DNA from: Trogon surrucura
Taxonomy: Eukaryota; Chordata; Aves; Trogoniformes; Trogonidae
DNA length: 64,000 nucleotides
Reading direction: 5' to 3'
Assembly (NCBI GenBank): GCA_020746105.1
Contig: CM036619.1
Location: forward strand, 645,395-709,394
Shown here: in pieces, positions 32,773-41,777 of the stretch
Position numbering within the stretch: the first letter of the stretch is position 1
How the letters are laid out: every line of letters begins with the position of its first letter
Program-made: the position numbers and the translations under genes
Notes under the pieces: model-generated
Seen by the model: the letters and a program-made list of their open reading frames with translations, nothing else
What the model was told of the DNA's origin: nothing
The model's database searches: none

Positions 32773-34783
32773 TGAAGGCCTGAGGATGGGGAGAGGTAAC
32801 GCGCGCTAAGACTGTCAGTACAAGCAACAAGCCTGGAATGTCTCGCCCTGCGGGCAAACATCAATTTGTCCCGTTTCCCAGGGCCGACAGCACTTCCAAC
32901 AGCACACGCAGACGAAGCCGGCAGCGCAGAGTCCCGCTCGCACCCCACACGCCGGCACTAACACGTCTCAAGACGGCGGCAGCTGCCAGGGCGCCGAGCA
33001 AACTCGGCACGTTTGCTGTTCGCTGCTGCAGTTTTCCTTCGCAGAGCTCTTGTCCGGAGGGTGTGAGGTGGGTGACAGCGGGCTGGTCACCCCCGGGTCA
33101 CCCCCAGGCTCAGCCCGGAGCACAACTCGGCAACGCCAACGCCAGGCTGGGGCGGGGAACGCAGGAATCAAGCCGCCACGAAAGAATTCACAGCCTGTTC
33201 TACTATTTCAGAGTAATGTGGCAAAGACGAGCACAAATTCGTCCAGAGGAGAAGAGAAAAAGCAATACAGGGCTGGGGAGCAGAACCGAACCGAGGGGCT
33301 CCTCGGTCTGGTCCCCACAAACGCTCTCGCTGAGGAGAACACACCGGCCCTGAACGCTTGGGGCCGTGCTGCTGCGGCTGCACAAGCGCTGAGCTGAAGG
33401 CGGCGTGGAGCCACTGAGGAAGAGGAGGAGGAAGAGGAGGAGGAGAAGGAAAACGAGCCCAGGTTCACCAAGAGGCAGCAGAGAGGAGCTGGAGAGGGGA
33501 CTGCAGCCCCTCAGGGATGCTCCGAGCCAAACAGAGCGAACACAGCGAGGTCTCCGGGAGCAATCCCGGCAGGAAGGGAAGAGTTAAGTGGCTCCCGCTG
33601 CCTCCCCGATGCCTCTGACCCAGCACAGCACAGATTTGCTTCTCCTGGTGCCACAGCAGGGACTCCCTGACAGAGCAGGGGCTTCCTGGATTAGAAAAGG
33701 AGAAAAATAAACATTTCAGCCCGGCCTTCAAACTGCAGGCCACCGGGCTGTTCCCCAGGGGCCCGGCGAGCCGAGTCGGACGGCTCAGCTCAGCACCGGG
33801 GCTGCCAAGGCAGAAAGCGCAGCTTGTCAGAACGCTGGAAGTCATTAAGAGGAAATCTAATCCGACAAGGACAGCCTAATATTTACAGAGCCCCGCGAGC
33901 TGGAGAGGCACGAAGAACGGGGCTTTGCAATCTGCTGACAGGCAGGTGGTGGGAGCAGCGGCCTTTCTCGCTCCCGGATCCCAAAGGGAGCTGGGACGGC
34001 ACAACTCAGCTCAGCACCTTGTTGCTCAGACCGGATTAACACTCCTCCCTGGGCCGAGGCGCCAGCGCTGGCTCGCAGTGCAGTACCTCTCTCCTTCTCT
34101 CCTCAGGAGAGGCTGCCTTTACTCCTCTGAAGGTTTCTGTAAGCCCTGAAGACAAGACTTTTTAAATTCCAGCTTCCTAAAAGCATCTCCTTGAAGGGAG
34201 CTGCGGATAAGCACCAGGATCATGAGCAGCAGCGCGGATCCGGAGAGGCACCTCATCATCCCGCCACCATCTACGCTCGAATCCCACGCAGAGACTAACA
34301 CATCCTCAGCCGCTGCGTGCTTCGCCCTCTCAGGAGCCGCCGGTTTTTCCACCGCTTCTCTAGGCTGGTCGAACACAACAGCCACAAACAAAAGTTCTGG
34401 CAGCCTGAGCAAGCACAGCTCCTCGCTGTGGGGTCAGGAGGACACCTCAGAGGAGTCACGGTGCATCCGCAGGATTCCCTTCTCCTCGAGCTCCCCGATG
34501 CTCTCCCTGTTTCTCTGGCAGAGAAGACCCTCCTGTCACCTCGGCCAATGCACGCAGCTCTCCTGCGCGTAGCCCAGCAGCAGCAGCACGGGAAACCTCC
34601 CCAACCTCAGTTAACTTGCTGGACCAGGAGACACCAAAAGAGAGAGGCCCGTGACATGGCCAAGCCCTCCGACAGCCCCTCCGGAGTCAGCCTGAGTGAT
34701 GCGCGCAGCGACGGGCAACAACGTCGTCCTTAACATCGAGGCTGAAAATCCAACAGGGAGGAGCAGGAGGCTTCTCCAGCCCA
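32773..34783. other. BOP1 intron, unique segment
   Basis: CR1-free. It has a (GAG)n tract at about 33417-33455 coding for polyglutamate on the plus strand only, the wrong strand for BOP1. No supported exon. Confidence 0.4.
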
Positions 34784-35272
34784 TCACAGAATCGCCCAGA
34801 CTGGAAAAGAGCTTCAGGATCATCGAGCCCAACCCTTAACCCAGCGCTGACAAGCCCTCGGCTGAACCAGACCCCTCAGCGCTGGCTCTGCCCGACCCTG
34901 AAATCCCTCCAGGGACGGGAACTCCCCCCTGCCCTGGGCAACCCCTGCCAGTGCCCCAGAGCCCTTTCAGCACAGAAATTCTTCCCCACACCCAACCTGA
35001 ACCTGCCCTGGAGCAACCCGAGGCCGTTTCCTCTCGTCCCATCACTTGTTCCTTGACCAGCCCGACCCCCCCTGGCTGCCCCCTCCTGCCAGGGAGCTGC
35101 AGAGAGCCAGAAGGTCTCCCCTCAGCCTCCTCTTCTCCAGCCGAGCAGCCCCAGCTCCCTCGGCCGCTCCTCCCCACACTCGCTCTCCAGCCCCTGCCCC
35201 AGCTCCGTCGCCCTTCTCTGGACACGCTCCAGCCCCTCCGTGTCCTTCTTGTGGGGAGGGGCCCAAACCTGA
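34784..35272 (-). mobile_element. CR1 LINE 3' fragment, young subfamily
   Basis: Full set of subfamily blocks from the tail ATCACAGAATCGCCCAGACT to TGTCCTTCTTGTGGGGAGGG. Near-identical to 17743-18215 and 58760-59090. Confidence 0.95.
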
Positions 35273-35611
35273 ACAAAGTTCAGATGAAAACTAAACCCTG
35301 AACACCAGCTCAGGTGTCCACACTGCCGGCTCAGCACGAGTGATGTCGGAGCAGACGGGCATCGCTGGGAGGTCTAAGGGCAGGCTCAAAGTAAATTTCC
35401 TCCCACCCTCCTCTTGTTGGTCCCCAGGTGCCAGCTCAGCTCCTGACACGCTCCCGGGGAGCCAATTCAACACGTTCACCTCGTGGCAGGGAAACTCCCC
35501 AGCAGGAGCTGAGACAGCTCTTGGTCGCACCAACAAGGTGATGCGGATGGGGGAAGCCTCTTCTGAGAGGACAAGGCTGGAGACGGGGAAGACGCCCACT
35601 CCAGCAGCCCT
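35273..35611. other. BOP1 intron, unique segment
   Basis: No feature recognised. Confidence 0.35.
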
Positions 35612-35812
35612 CAGAGAGTCACAGAGTGTCGGGGCTGGAAGGGAGCTCTGGGGGTCCCTCAGTGCCACCCCCTGCCAGAGCAGGGTCACCCAGGGCAGCC
35701 CCACAGGAACGCGTCCAGGCGGGTTGGAAAGTCTCCGGAGCAGGAGACTCCACACCCTCTCTGGGCAGCCTGGGCCAGGGCTCCGGCACCCGCACAGCCA
35801 ACAAGTTTTTCA
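35612..35812 (-). mobile_element. CR1 LINE 3' fragment, cut by another CR1
   Basis: GTCACAGAGTGTCGGGGCTG tail, AACGCGTCCAGGCGGGTTGG and CCCGCACAGCCAACAAGTTT. It stops abruptly where a second CR1 tail begins at 35813. Same family as the hairpin copies at 37373, 43280 and 55262, but the hairpin part is missing. Confidence 0.93.
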
Positions 35813-35885
35813 TAGAATCACAGAATGTTGGGAGTTGGAAGGGACCAACCCTCTGGCCAGAGCAGGGTCACTGCACTTTATCACC
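35813..35885 (-). mobile_element. CR1 LINE 3' terminus
   Basis: CATAGAATCACAGAATGTTG then GGAGTTGGAAGGGACCAACC. About 70 bp, joined directly to the truncated end of the preceding CR1. Confidence 0.85.
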
Positions 35886-37372
35886 GAGCTGTGGGGATCA
35901 GGAAGAGCTGGGGCCCTCACGGCCACCTGTAACAGCAGCAGCTCCGCGCTACAGCCGACGGCTGCCTCTGGCACTCACACATCACGCCCCTGACAGAGCT
36001 ACGCTGTGCTGGGAATGAACGCTGTGTAGTCTGCAACGTATTTTAAGCTTAGAGCTAAAAAACCAAATTTCTGAGGTCAAGCTCGACAAAGGTGGAAGAA
36101 ACTGGTCTCCAGAGATCCCTGCCGTTCAGCGACGCCGGCCCGCAGGCAGACTACAACTCGGCAACACGCCCAGCGGGCCACGGTCACCACATCCGCCTCC
36201 CAAACGAGAAAAAGCATCCAAGAATTGACTGTAAATTTGGGGCAAGCGTTAAATTCTCCCCGAAGGAGCAGGGCAGGCTCCCCTCTGAAAAGGCCGTCGA
36301 CAGAGGCAGGAGTTAAACCGGTCCCACTCTCCCCAGGGTCTCCCCCGAGCACTTGAGGGGCGCAGCCCTGCGTAGCAGCGTCCTGCTCCCTCCCAAGGTG
36401 AGAAGCTTGGAGCAGATCCTACCGGGCAGCCCAAGCCACGTCAGGGACACCCCGTGTTTGGTTTTGGAGTCATTTTCTTCACTTTTTCACCTTGCTGTAA
36501 CCGAGAACCTGACAAGTCTGCTCTGCCAGAATAAAAAACTTGTTTGGTAGCACCTGAGGACCCTCTAGGATTCGCACATCACTTTGGCTGAACCTCTCCT
36601 TCGGAGCACAGAGAATTAAGCAAAATTAAAACGAAGGAACCGACGCGAGCAGGCGGGTGAGGCGGCGGGGGAGGCAGCGCGTGCGAGGCCACGGATCAAA
36701 GCGCTGGTGTGAGCCGGTACCGCAAACACCAGCGCACGAGAGAGCCAACCTGCAGCTCACAGCTCACGGCAGCTCCTGGTTTACCTGTCACGCGGTGGCT
36801 CCAACACAAGAGAAACCCACAGATGAGGCCCAAGGCACCCACAGTCAATCCTGCCTTAGAAATGTAATGAAAAGAGTTATCCTCCGGCGGGTTTTGCCAT
36901 CACAACCAATCCAAGTGAAACTTTAGCTCGCCTTTTCATAACTTTCTCAAGACTAACTCCTAGTAAATGAAGCTTTGCCTACTGGAGAGCTGAGCAACAG
37001 AAATCAAAGGGTTTAAGAGTCTGCAACTATGAGACCAGGATTTGAGAAACCTCTTTCAGAACCAAACGCGCCTCTCCAAGGCAAACAAACCGCTCTCCCA
37101 CGCTTGCAGGTGAAATATTTTCCAAGCAGAACTTCGCTGCATTCTCCCTCCAAAGTCCATTTCTAAATATGTCATATAATTGCACGAATATTTAGTGCAC
37201 GGTGGGCCTGCACCTCCGCTGGTCACTCAGTGGTTCTCTCCAGGAGAGGAGGACACCGATGCCAGACCCAGCTTGGACAGACCCCAGGTGTCGCTCCGGT
37301 TTTGTGCTCCCCAGCAGTTTGGATGCAACGTAAAACTCTAAACTGCACCGCATCGAAATCACCGAGTCACTC
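35886..37372. other. BOP1 intron, unique segment
   Basis: CR1-free, of lower GC than average, especially 36850-37190. No exon recognised. Confidence 0.4.
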
Positions 37373-37830
37373 CCAATCACAGAGTGTCGGGGCTGGAAGG
37401 GAGCTCACCCAGTGCCACCCCCTGCCAGAGCAGGGTCACCCAGGGCAGCCCCACAGGAACGCGTCCAGGCGGGTCGGAAAGTCTCCGGAGCAGGAGACTC
37501 CACACCCTCTCTGGGCAGCCTGGGCCAGGGCTCCGGCACCCGCACAGCCAACAAGTTTCTCCCCACGTTGAGCTGGAGCTTCCTCTGCTCTAACTCAGAC
37601 CCGTTATTCCTTGTTCTGTCGCTGGGCACCACTGAGCAGAGATTTTCAAGTCCCTTCATCATCCTCGTAGCTCTCCGTTGGAGAGCTACGAGGATGATGA
37701 AGGGAGGAGGTCCCTGAACAGCCCCAGCTCTCTCAGTGTCTCTTCCCAGCAGAGATGTTCAGTCCCTTGATCCCCCTCGTCGCTCTCCCTTGGACTCTCC
37801 CCAGTAGGTCCCCGTCTCTCCTGACACAGC
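37373..37830 (-). mobile_element. CR1 LINE variant with internal hairpin (copy A)
   Basis: A minus-strand CR1 of the GTCGGGGCTGGAAGGGAGCT family. At 37651-37705 it contains a perfect inverted repeat: 26-bp arms (TCCCTTCATCATCCTCGTAG plus CTCTCC) around a 3-nt GTT loop. Ordinary CR1 has the GGAGAAGAGGAGGCTGAGGG segment at this place. The same structure is found at 43464-43536 and 55553-55625. Confidence 0.93.
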
Positions 37831-38604
37831 CTGACCCGCTGAAGCTCCTGACGCTGTAACGCAGCGGTTTTCCACCCACCTGCTGACGGCAGTAGGGCCA
37901 AGGGACTGCAAAAAAGGATGAAAGTGGAGCTGCAGGTGCCGCAACTCACCACGCAGGGGGGCCTGAACCTCAAAAGGTTACTGCACTGTGAATCCGATGC
38001 CCTTCCAAGGAGCACTTTCTTTTTGTGTCCTTCCAGACAGAAGCAACAGTCAAAGGTATTTGTGGACGAGTGTGATGTATTCGTTGTCTTTTCGCCCTGT
38101 GAAACCCCTCAGAAGCCATCCCCTACAAGAGGGGTCAAGTCTCTGCTCCAACATTCTCTGCTCGGGAGAGCTGCAGGTAACTCTCGTTGCCCCATTCCAG
38201 GGCTGCTGCGTGGCAGGATCGGCACCGGCTCCCGCCCTTCTGCTGAGACACCTTCACCCAGCGAAGATGCAGCCCAGGACACCATCGGTTTCTGCGCTGT
38301 GGGCACACACTGCGGGGTCACGTCTGATTTTTCACACTGGTACCCCCAAGTCCTTCTCGGCAGGGCTGCTCTCCAGCCCCTCGCCCCCAGCCTGTGCTGA
38401 CACCGGGAGTTGTCCCAACCCAGGACCTCGCCAAGAAGTTCCTCACCACAAAACTCAACCAGCTGCCCCCCGCCCAAAGAAGCAGCGAGGCCGAAAAAGA
38501 GACGTATCACACAGTGATGAAAACGGGGTTCAAGATCAGACAGACACCCCCCGACCTCCTCGGCTTCTCTGTGGCTCTTTTTTTTGGCTGTGCTACCAGC
38601 ACAA
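37831..38604. other. BOP1 intron segment with a degenerate CR1 piece
   Basis: Mostly unique. About 38330-38440 (TGGTACCCCCAAGTCCTTCT, CAGGGCTGCTCTCCAGCCCC) matches the antisense ORF2 region also seen near 13440-13530, so part is an old minus-strand CR1. Confidence 0.5.
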
Positions 38605-38930
38605 ACCGTGCGGCAGGGCACGGAGCAGTGTGTCCAGCTCGCCCTGGGGCACGGAGCAGCGTGTCCAGCTCAGCCCGGGGCACGGAGTGGCGCGTCCAGC
38701 TCGGTCTGGGGCACGGAGTGGCGCGTCCAGCTCGGTCTGGGGCACGGAGTGGCGCGTCCAGCTCGGTCTGGGGCACGGAGTGGCGCGTCCAGCTCGGTCT
38801 GGGGCACGGAGCGGCGCGTCCAGCTCGCCCTGGGGCACGGAGTGGCGCGTCCAGCTCGGCCCAGGGCACGGAGCAGCGTGTCCAGCTCGGCCCAGGGCAC
38901 GGAGCGGCGTGTCCAGCTCGCCCTGGGCTG
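38605..38930. repeat. 31-bp minisatellite, about 10 copies
   Basis: The unit contains GGGGCACGGAGTGGCGCGTC and CAGCTCGGTCT. Two submotifs alternate: CAGCTCGCCCTGG or CGGCCCAGG at the ends and CGGTCTGG in the middle. The four central copies are identical, showing recent expansion. Open frames across it (up to about 400 codons with flanks) are artefacts of the repeat. Confidence 0.95.
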
Positions 38931-39059
38931 CAACACGACAGCGCTGGATCCTGGCACCTGCTGATACTGTTTTAGGGGCTGTTGGCACTGCGTGCCCTTC
39001 GACGCCGAATACAGAGCTGCAGAGTCGGGGGGGTGGGTGCAGAACCAGCCCCAGGTCCC

Positions 39060-39094
39060 AGACAGACACACAGACAGACAGACAGACAGACACA
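39060..39094. repeat. (CAGA)n microsatellite
   Basis: CAGACAGACACACAGACAGA and five further CAGA units; short and slightly interrupted. Confidence 0.95.
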
Positions 39095-39772
39095 GGACGT
39101 CCTGGCAGTCAGCTCTGGTTTAAGCAAGTGACCGCACGGAGAGGAGAGCTGAGGAAAACAACCCCCACCGCGAGCCAAAACGCCCACATTGTTTAGGTGA
39201 CCAACTGTTCTGAGCAGCAAATCAGAACAAAAGTAAAAAAAAAGTCACCTCTGCTTCCTGAGAGCAGTTTCTGGACAAAGGACGACGAGGAAGGTGGCGT
39301 TGGGGTGGGAACGAGCGGCTGTGCAGGAGGCAACCCCCACGGGCAACAGCCCTAAGCACCACCCTAAGCGGGTCACTACAGAGACTTCCTACTCAATTTC
39401 TACTCCAGACCTGGGTAAAGCTTCTACCTGTTGTCCAGACAAATGAATAAACACACAGACCCAGCCCGGCAGGATAATAATGAGATGTTTGTCGTTAATG
39501 AACTTCGCGGTGTAACCTGGGATAAAGGAGGCTCCTGCACCCGGGATCCACACCTTAATACCTCCAGACAAATCTGATTTTTCCCACCAACCTTTGTGCC
39601 AACATCTTCGGAAGTAGAAGGGAGGTTTTATACACATCTTAATCACATATTTTTTTTAAAAAGCCTACTGTCTACAAGAAAAGCAGCACTGCTAACGCTG
39701 ACACGAGCTGGCCCAGAGGCCGTTTTCCAGCTCACGCCCAGCATCGCGGCTCTCCATGCCGCGCCTCGCCGT
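39095..39772. other. BOP1 intron, unique segment with an unexplained minus-strand frame
   Basis: Lower GC than the surroundings. On the minus strand, about 39610-39430, one frame stays open over GGIKVWIPGAGASFIPG and KFINDKHLIIILPGW and ends before a CAGGTAGAAG donor-like site. I cannot match it to BOP1 or any family; it may be chance. Confidence 0.3.
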
Positions 39773-39816
39773 AGAATCACAGAACAGTTCAGGCTGGAAA
39801 AGACCCTTGGGATCAT
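39773..39816 (-). mobile_element. CR1 LINE 3' terminus, interrupted
   Basis: GAATCACAGAACAGTTCAGG and AAAGACCCTTGGGATCATCT; cut at 39816 by another CR1 3' end. Confidence 0.8.
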
Positions 39817-40135
39817 CTGAATAGTTTCAGCTGGAAGAGACCTTGAAGATCATCGAGTCCAGCTGTTGTCCCAGCCCTATCAACCGGCGAAACGATTCCC
39901 CCAACACAACACCCACCCATCTCTTAAACCCCTCCGGGGACGGGGACTCAATCCCCCCCCTGGGCAGCCCGTTCCCACAGCTGACAACCCTTTCTGCAAA
40001 GAAATTCTTCCTAACATCCCACCTGAACCTCCCCTGGAGCAATTTAAATCCATTTCCCCTCACCCTATCACTCTCTGCTAGGGAGAACAGACCAACCCCG
40101 TCCCCCTACAACCTCCCTTCAGGTAGCTGTAGGGA
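39817..40135 (-). mobile_element. CR1 LINE 3' fragment, older subfamily
   Basis: TAGTTTCAGCTGGAAGAGAC, CATCGAGTCCAGCTGTTGTC, AAATTCTTCCTAACATCCCA and a CTCACCCTATCACTCTCTGC block, in minus orientation. The same subfamily is seen at 50045-50135. Confidence 0.9.
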
Positions 40136-40666
40136 TCCCGAGCCAGGGAACTCAAGTGTCACCTCTATTCGTGTTTTAACCTCCCTCCTGTTGATCCCAC
40201 CAGAGCCCAGGGGGTGGGACCGCGGGCACCGAGAAGCTTCCCCGGCACCTGCAGGGCCTCCGGGCTCCAGCGAAACAGCTAAAAACCCACCCGGTGGGCA
40301 CTCGATGGCTCCAGGCAGGATTTCTCTTGACAACCGCTTCGCTCTGGTTTGCACCCGCGGGTTGGATTTCGCTTTTTCTCCACGACACCCAACCGGGGGG
40401 TGCGGGCGCTGCTCCCTGGACCGGGTGACCTCTGAGGTTCCCCCCCCAAACCCACCCATTCCGTGGTTCCGTGACACGGGGACACGCGCACGCAGCCTTC
40501 CTCCCGCCCGCTCCTCCTCCTCCTCTTCCTCCCAGCAGGGAACAAAACCACATTTCTGGCAGATCTGCCTCTGAACACCGTTCCGGGGTGAAGCTGCCCG
40601 CCCAGGGGAGGTGCCGGGCCTACCCCCCCCTTCTAAACCCGGCGTTTCCCGGCACCGGCGCCTTAC
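40136..40666. other. BOP1 intron next to the acidic exon, with a CR1 3' end
   Basis: 40405-40480 (GGACCGGGTGACCTCTGAGG, CATTCCGTGGTTCCGTGACA) is a plus-strand CR1 terminus. The remainder is GC-rich and includes a (CTC)n tract near 40511-40528. Confidence 0.6.
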
Positions 40667-40826
40667 GTGTGCCCGGGGGGGGCGAGCTGCCGCCGGGGCC
40701 TTCCTCCTCCTCCTCCTCCTCCTCCTCCTCGGCCGAGGTGCTGTCGCTGCCCGAGTCCTCCAGCCCCGAGTAGACGCTCTCCTCGCTGTCCGTCAGCTCC
40801 TCGCTCTCCAACCCGGCAGGACGCGG
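40667..40826 (-). CDS. BOP1: BOP1 ribosome biogenesis protein, acidic N-terminal exon
   Basis: The 160-nt minus-strand exon starts after TTCCAG in phase 0 and ends ACAC|GTAAGG in phase 1. It reads PRPAGLESEELTDSEESV, then YSGLEDSGSDSTSA, ten glutamates and GPGGSSPPPGT. The SDSEESVFSGLEDSGSDS signature is characteristic of vertebrate BOP1 N-termini, which are long, acidic and disordered. The run of ten glutamates is nine GAG and one GAA, a slippage-prone triplet tract. BOP1 works in the nucleolus in the PES1-BOP1-WDR12 complex needed for large-subunit rRNA processing. The exit phase (1) does not fit the entry phase (0) of the exon at 26383, so an exon of 3n+2 nt is missing between them. Confidence 0.9.
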
Positions 40827-41015
40827 CTGGAAGGCAACGGCACGACCCGGGGGGGGAGCGTCAGGCCGGCGCCCAGCGCTCCCGGGCCGCTTTTCCCCCG
40901 CCAAGGCCGCGCCGGGGCCGGGCCGGGCCGGGCGGGCTCAGGCCGGGCCGCAGCGGGTCTCCATGGCAACGCCGGGACTGCCCCCCCCCCCCCGCGCCGT
41001 CCCGCGCGCCCCGAC

Positions 41016-41024
41016 CTGCTCCAT
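41016..41024 (-). CDS. BOP1: BOP1, putative first coding exon (start codon)
   Basis: On the minus strand, ATG GAG CAG (MEQ) sits in a good Kozak context (GGGGCCATGGAG) and is followed at once by a GTCGGG donor. Splicing over a 189-nt intron to 40826 keeps the frame and gives MEQPRPAGLESEELTDSEE. The frame of the next exon has no other ATG upstream of the LTDSEES motif: the only unspliced extension, to about 40904, starts with TTG. The short exon and moderate acceptor make this a prediction. Transcription would begin upstream in the CpG-rich region shared with HSF1. Confidence 0.6.
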
Positions 41025-41260
41025 GGCCCCGGCTCCGCGTGCGCCGCCGCGTGCGCGCGGGTCAAAGGTCACGCCGCCGCCCCGCCCACCCGCGGCCTAG
41101 CGCCTTTCCCGGCCCCCGCGGGGCACACCGGGACGGGGAGAGGCGGGGCCCGCGCTCCCGGGGAGGGGGTGCGGGGGGGGGGAGAGTTAATTAACGGGCG
41201 GTGTCAAAGGGGAGAGGGGACTCCCGCAGCGCTCGCCCCGCCCGGCCGGCACAGGCACAG

Positions 41261-41270
41261 GCGCATGCGC
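41261..41270. promoter_or_regulatory. NRF1-type site 1
   Basis: Perfect palindrome GCGCATGCGC, the NRF1 consensus core. NRF1 drives many housekeeping and ribosome-biogenesis genes from CpG-island promoters. Confidence 0.8.
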
Positions 41271-41287
41271 AGAGAGCGGCACCGGGC

Positions 41288-41307
41288 GGGGGGGGGGGGG
41301 GGGGGGG
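41288..41307 (+). repeat. Poly-G run (20)
   Basis: Twenty consecutive Gs in the shared promoter; strong quadruplex potential. The exact length may be affected by sequencing error. Confidence 0.8.
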
Positions 41308-41322
41308 CGCGGCAGGGGCAGC

Positions 41323-41332
41323 GCGCATGCGC
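41323..41332. promoter_or_regulatory. NRF1-type site 2
   Basis: Perfect GCGCATGCGC within GCGCGCATGCGCAGGGCGCG. Confidence 0.8.
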
Positions 41333-41390
41333 AGGGCGCGGGTACCGCCGAGAGGGGGCGGGGCGCGTCCGCGGGGGGTTCTGTGGGACG

Positions 41391-41400
41391 GCGCATGCGC
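41391..41400. promoter_or_regulatory. NRF1-type site 3
   Basis: Perfect GCGCATGCGC, followed by AGAGGGGCGGGG, an Sp1-type box. Confidence 0.8.
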
Positions 41401-41453
41401 AGAGGGGCGGGGGGAGCTGGCCGGGAGGCGCGTGCGCGGCCGGCGCGGGGTGC

Positions 41454-41475
41454 GGGGGGGGGGGGGGGGGGGGGG
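41454..41475 (+). repeat. Poly-G run (22)
   Basis: Twenty-two consecutive Gs 18 bp ahead of the fourth NRF1-type site; quadruplex-prone and a likely assembly weak point. Confidence 0.8.
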
Positions 41476-41492
41476 TGTGAGGGGGCGGGGCC

Positions 41493-41502
41493 GCGCATGC
41501 GC
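41493..41502. promoter_or_regulatory. NRF1-type site 4
   Basis: Perfect GCGCATGCGC within CCGCGCATGCGCCGCGCGG, the copy closest to HSF1. Confidence 0.8.
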
Positions 41503-41546
41503 CGCGCGGGGCCGGCGCCGCGGGGGGGCCGCGCTCGGAGGCGTCC

Positions 41547-41558
41547 CAAGATGGCGGC
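41547..41558 (+). promoter_or_regulatory. YY1-type CAAGATGGCGGC element
   Basis: Exact match to the YY1 core that usually lies just downstream of transcription starts in CpG-island genes, oriented with HSF1. Its internal ATG opens the upstream ORF at 41551. Confidence 0.7.
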
Positions 41559-41634
41559 GGCCATGCTGGGCCCCGGCGGCCGCGGTGCGCAGGCGGCGGC
41601 CCGGCCCCTCGGCGGCGGCCGGCGGCGGCACTAA
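41551..41634 (+). other. Upstream ORF in the HSF1 leader (27 codons)
   Basis: ATG in a strong context (AAGATGG) opens a 27-codon frame that starts [18 protein letters not shown] and ends in TAA, 143 nt before the HSF1 ATG and not overlapping it. If the transcript begins at or upstream of the YY1-type site it would be the first ATG met by scanning ribosomes and could dampen or stress-regulate HSF1 translation. It could also simply lie upstream of or at the transcription start. Confidence 0.5.
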
Positions 41635-41777
41635 CTTCCCCCCCGCCGCCCTCCGCGTCCCGCCGCGAACCCCACCTTGGCGGCGGCGGCGTCCCGGGAC
41701 GGGGAGGGGGGCAGCGGCGAGCCGCGGCCTGTCGCCCCGGGGCCTGCGGCCGGGCCCGGAGGGCTGCGAGCGGCGGC

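Larger units (their letters stand above)
41025..41777. promoter_or_regulatory. Bidirectional BOP1-HSF1 CpG-island promoter and HSF1 leader
   Basis: The 753 bp between the two divergent start codons is extremely CpG-rich, TATA-less, and contains four perfect GCGCATGCGC palindromes, a CAAGATGGCGGC element, several GGGGCGGGG Sp1-type boxes, and G runs of 20 and 22. HSF1 and BOP1 are known head-to-head neighbours in mammals. No inverted nGAAn array (heat-shock element) stands out, so HSF1 autoregulation through this interval is not supported by eye. Confidence 0.85.

Noticed and set aside
33405..33470. Polyglutamate run as the missing BOP1 exon
   Set aside because: It is on the plus strand, opposite to BOP1; on the minus strand it reads poly-Ser.
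37988..39196. 402-codon plus-strand open frame
   Set aside because: Most of it is the 31-bp minisatellite and CR1 remnants; the repeated peptide is a by-product.
40620..40904. Unspliced BOP1 start at about 40904 (AGEKRPGSAGRR)
   Set aside because: The first codon is TTG, not ATG, and a good ATG with an in-frame spliced connection exists at 41024.
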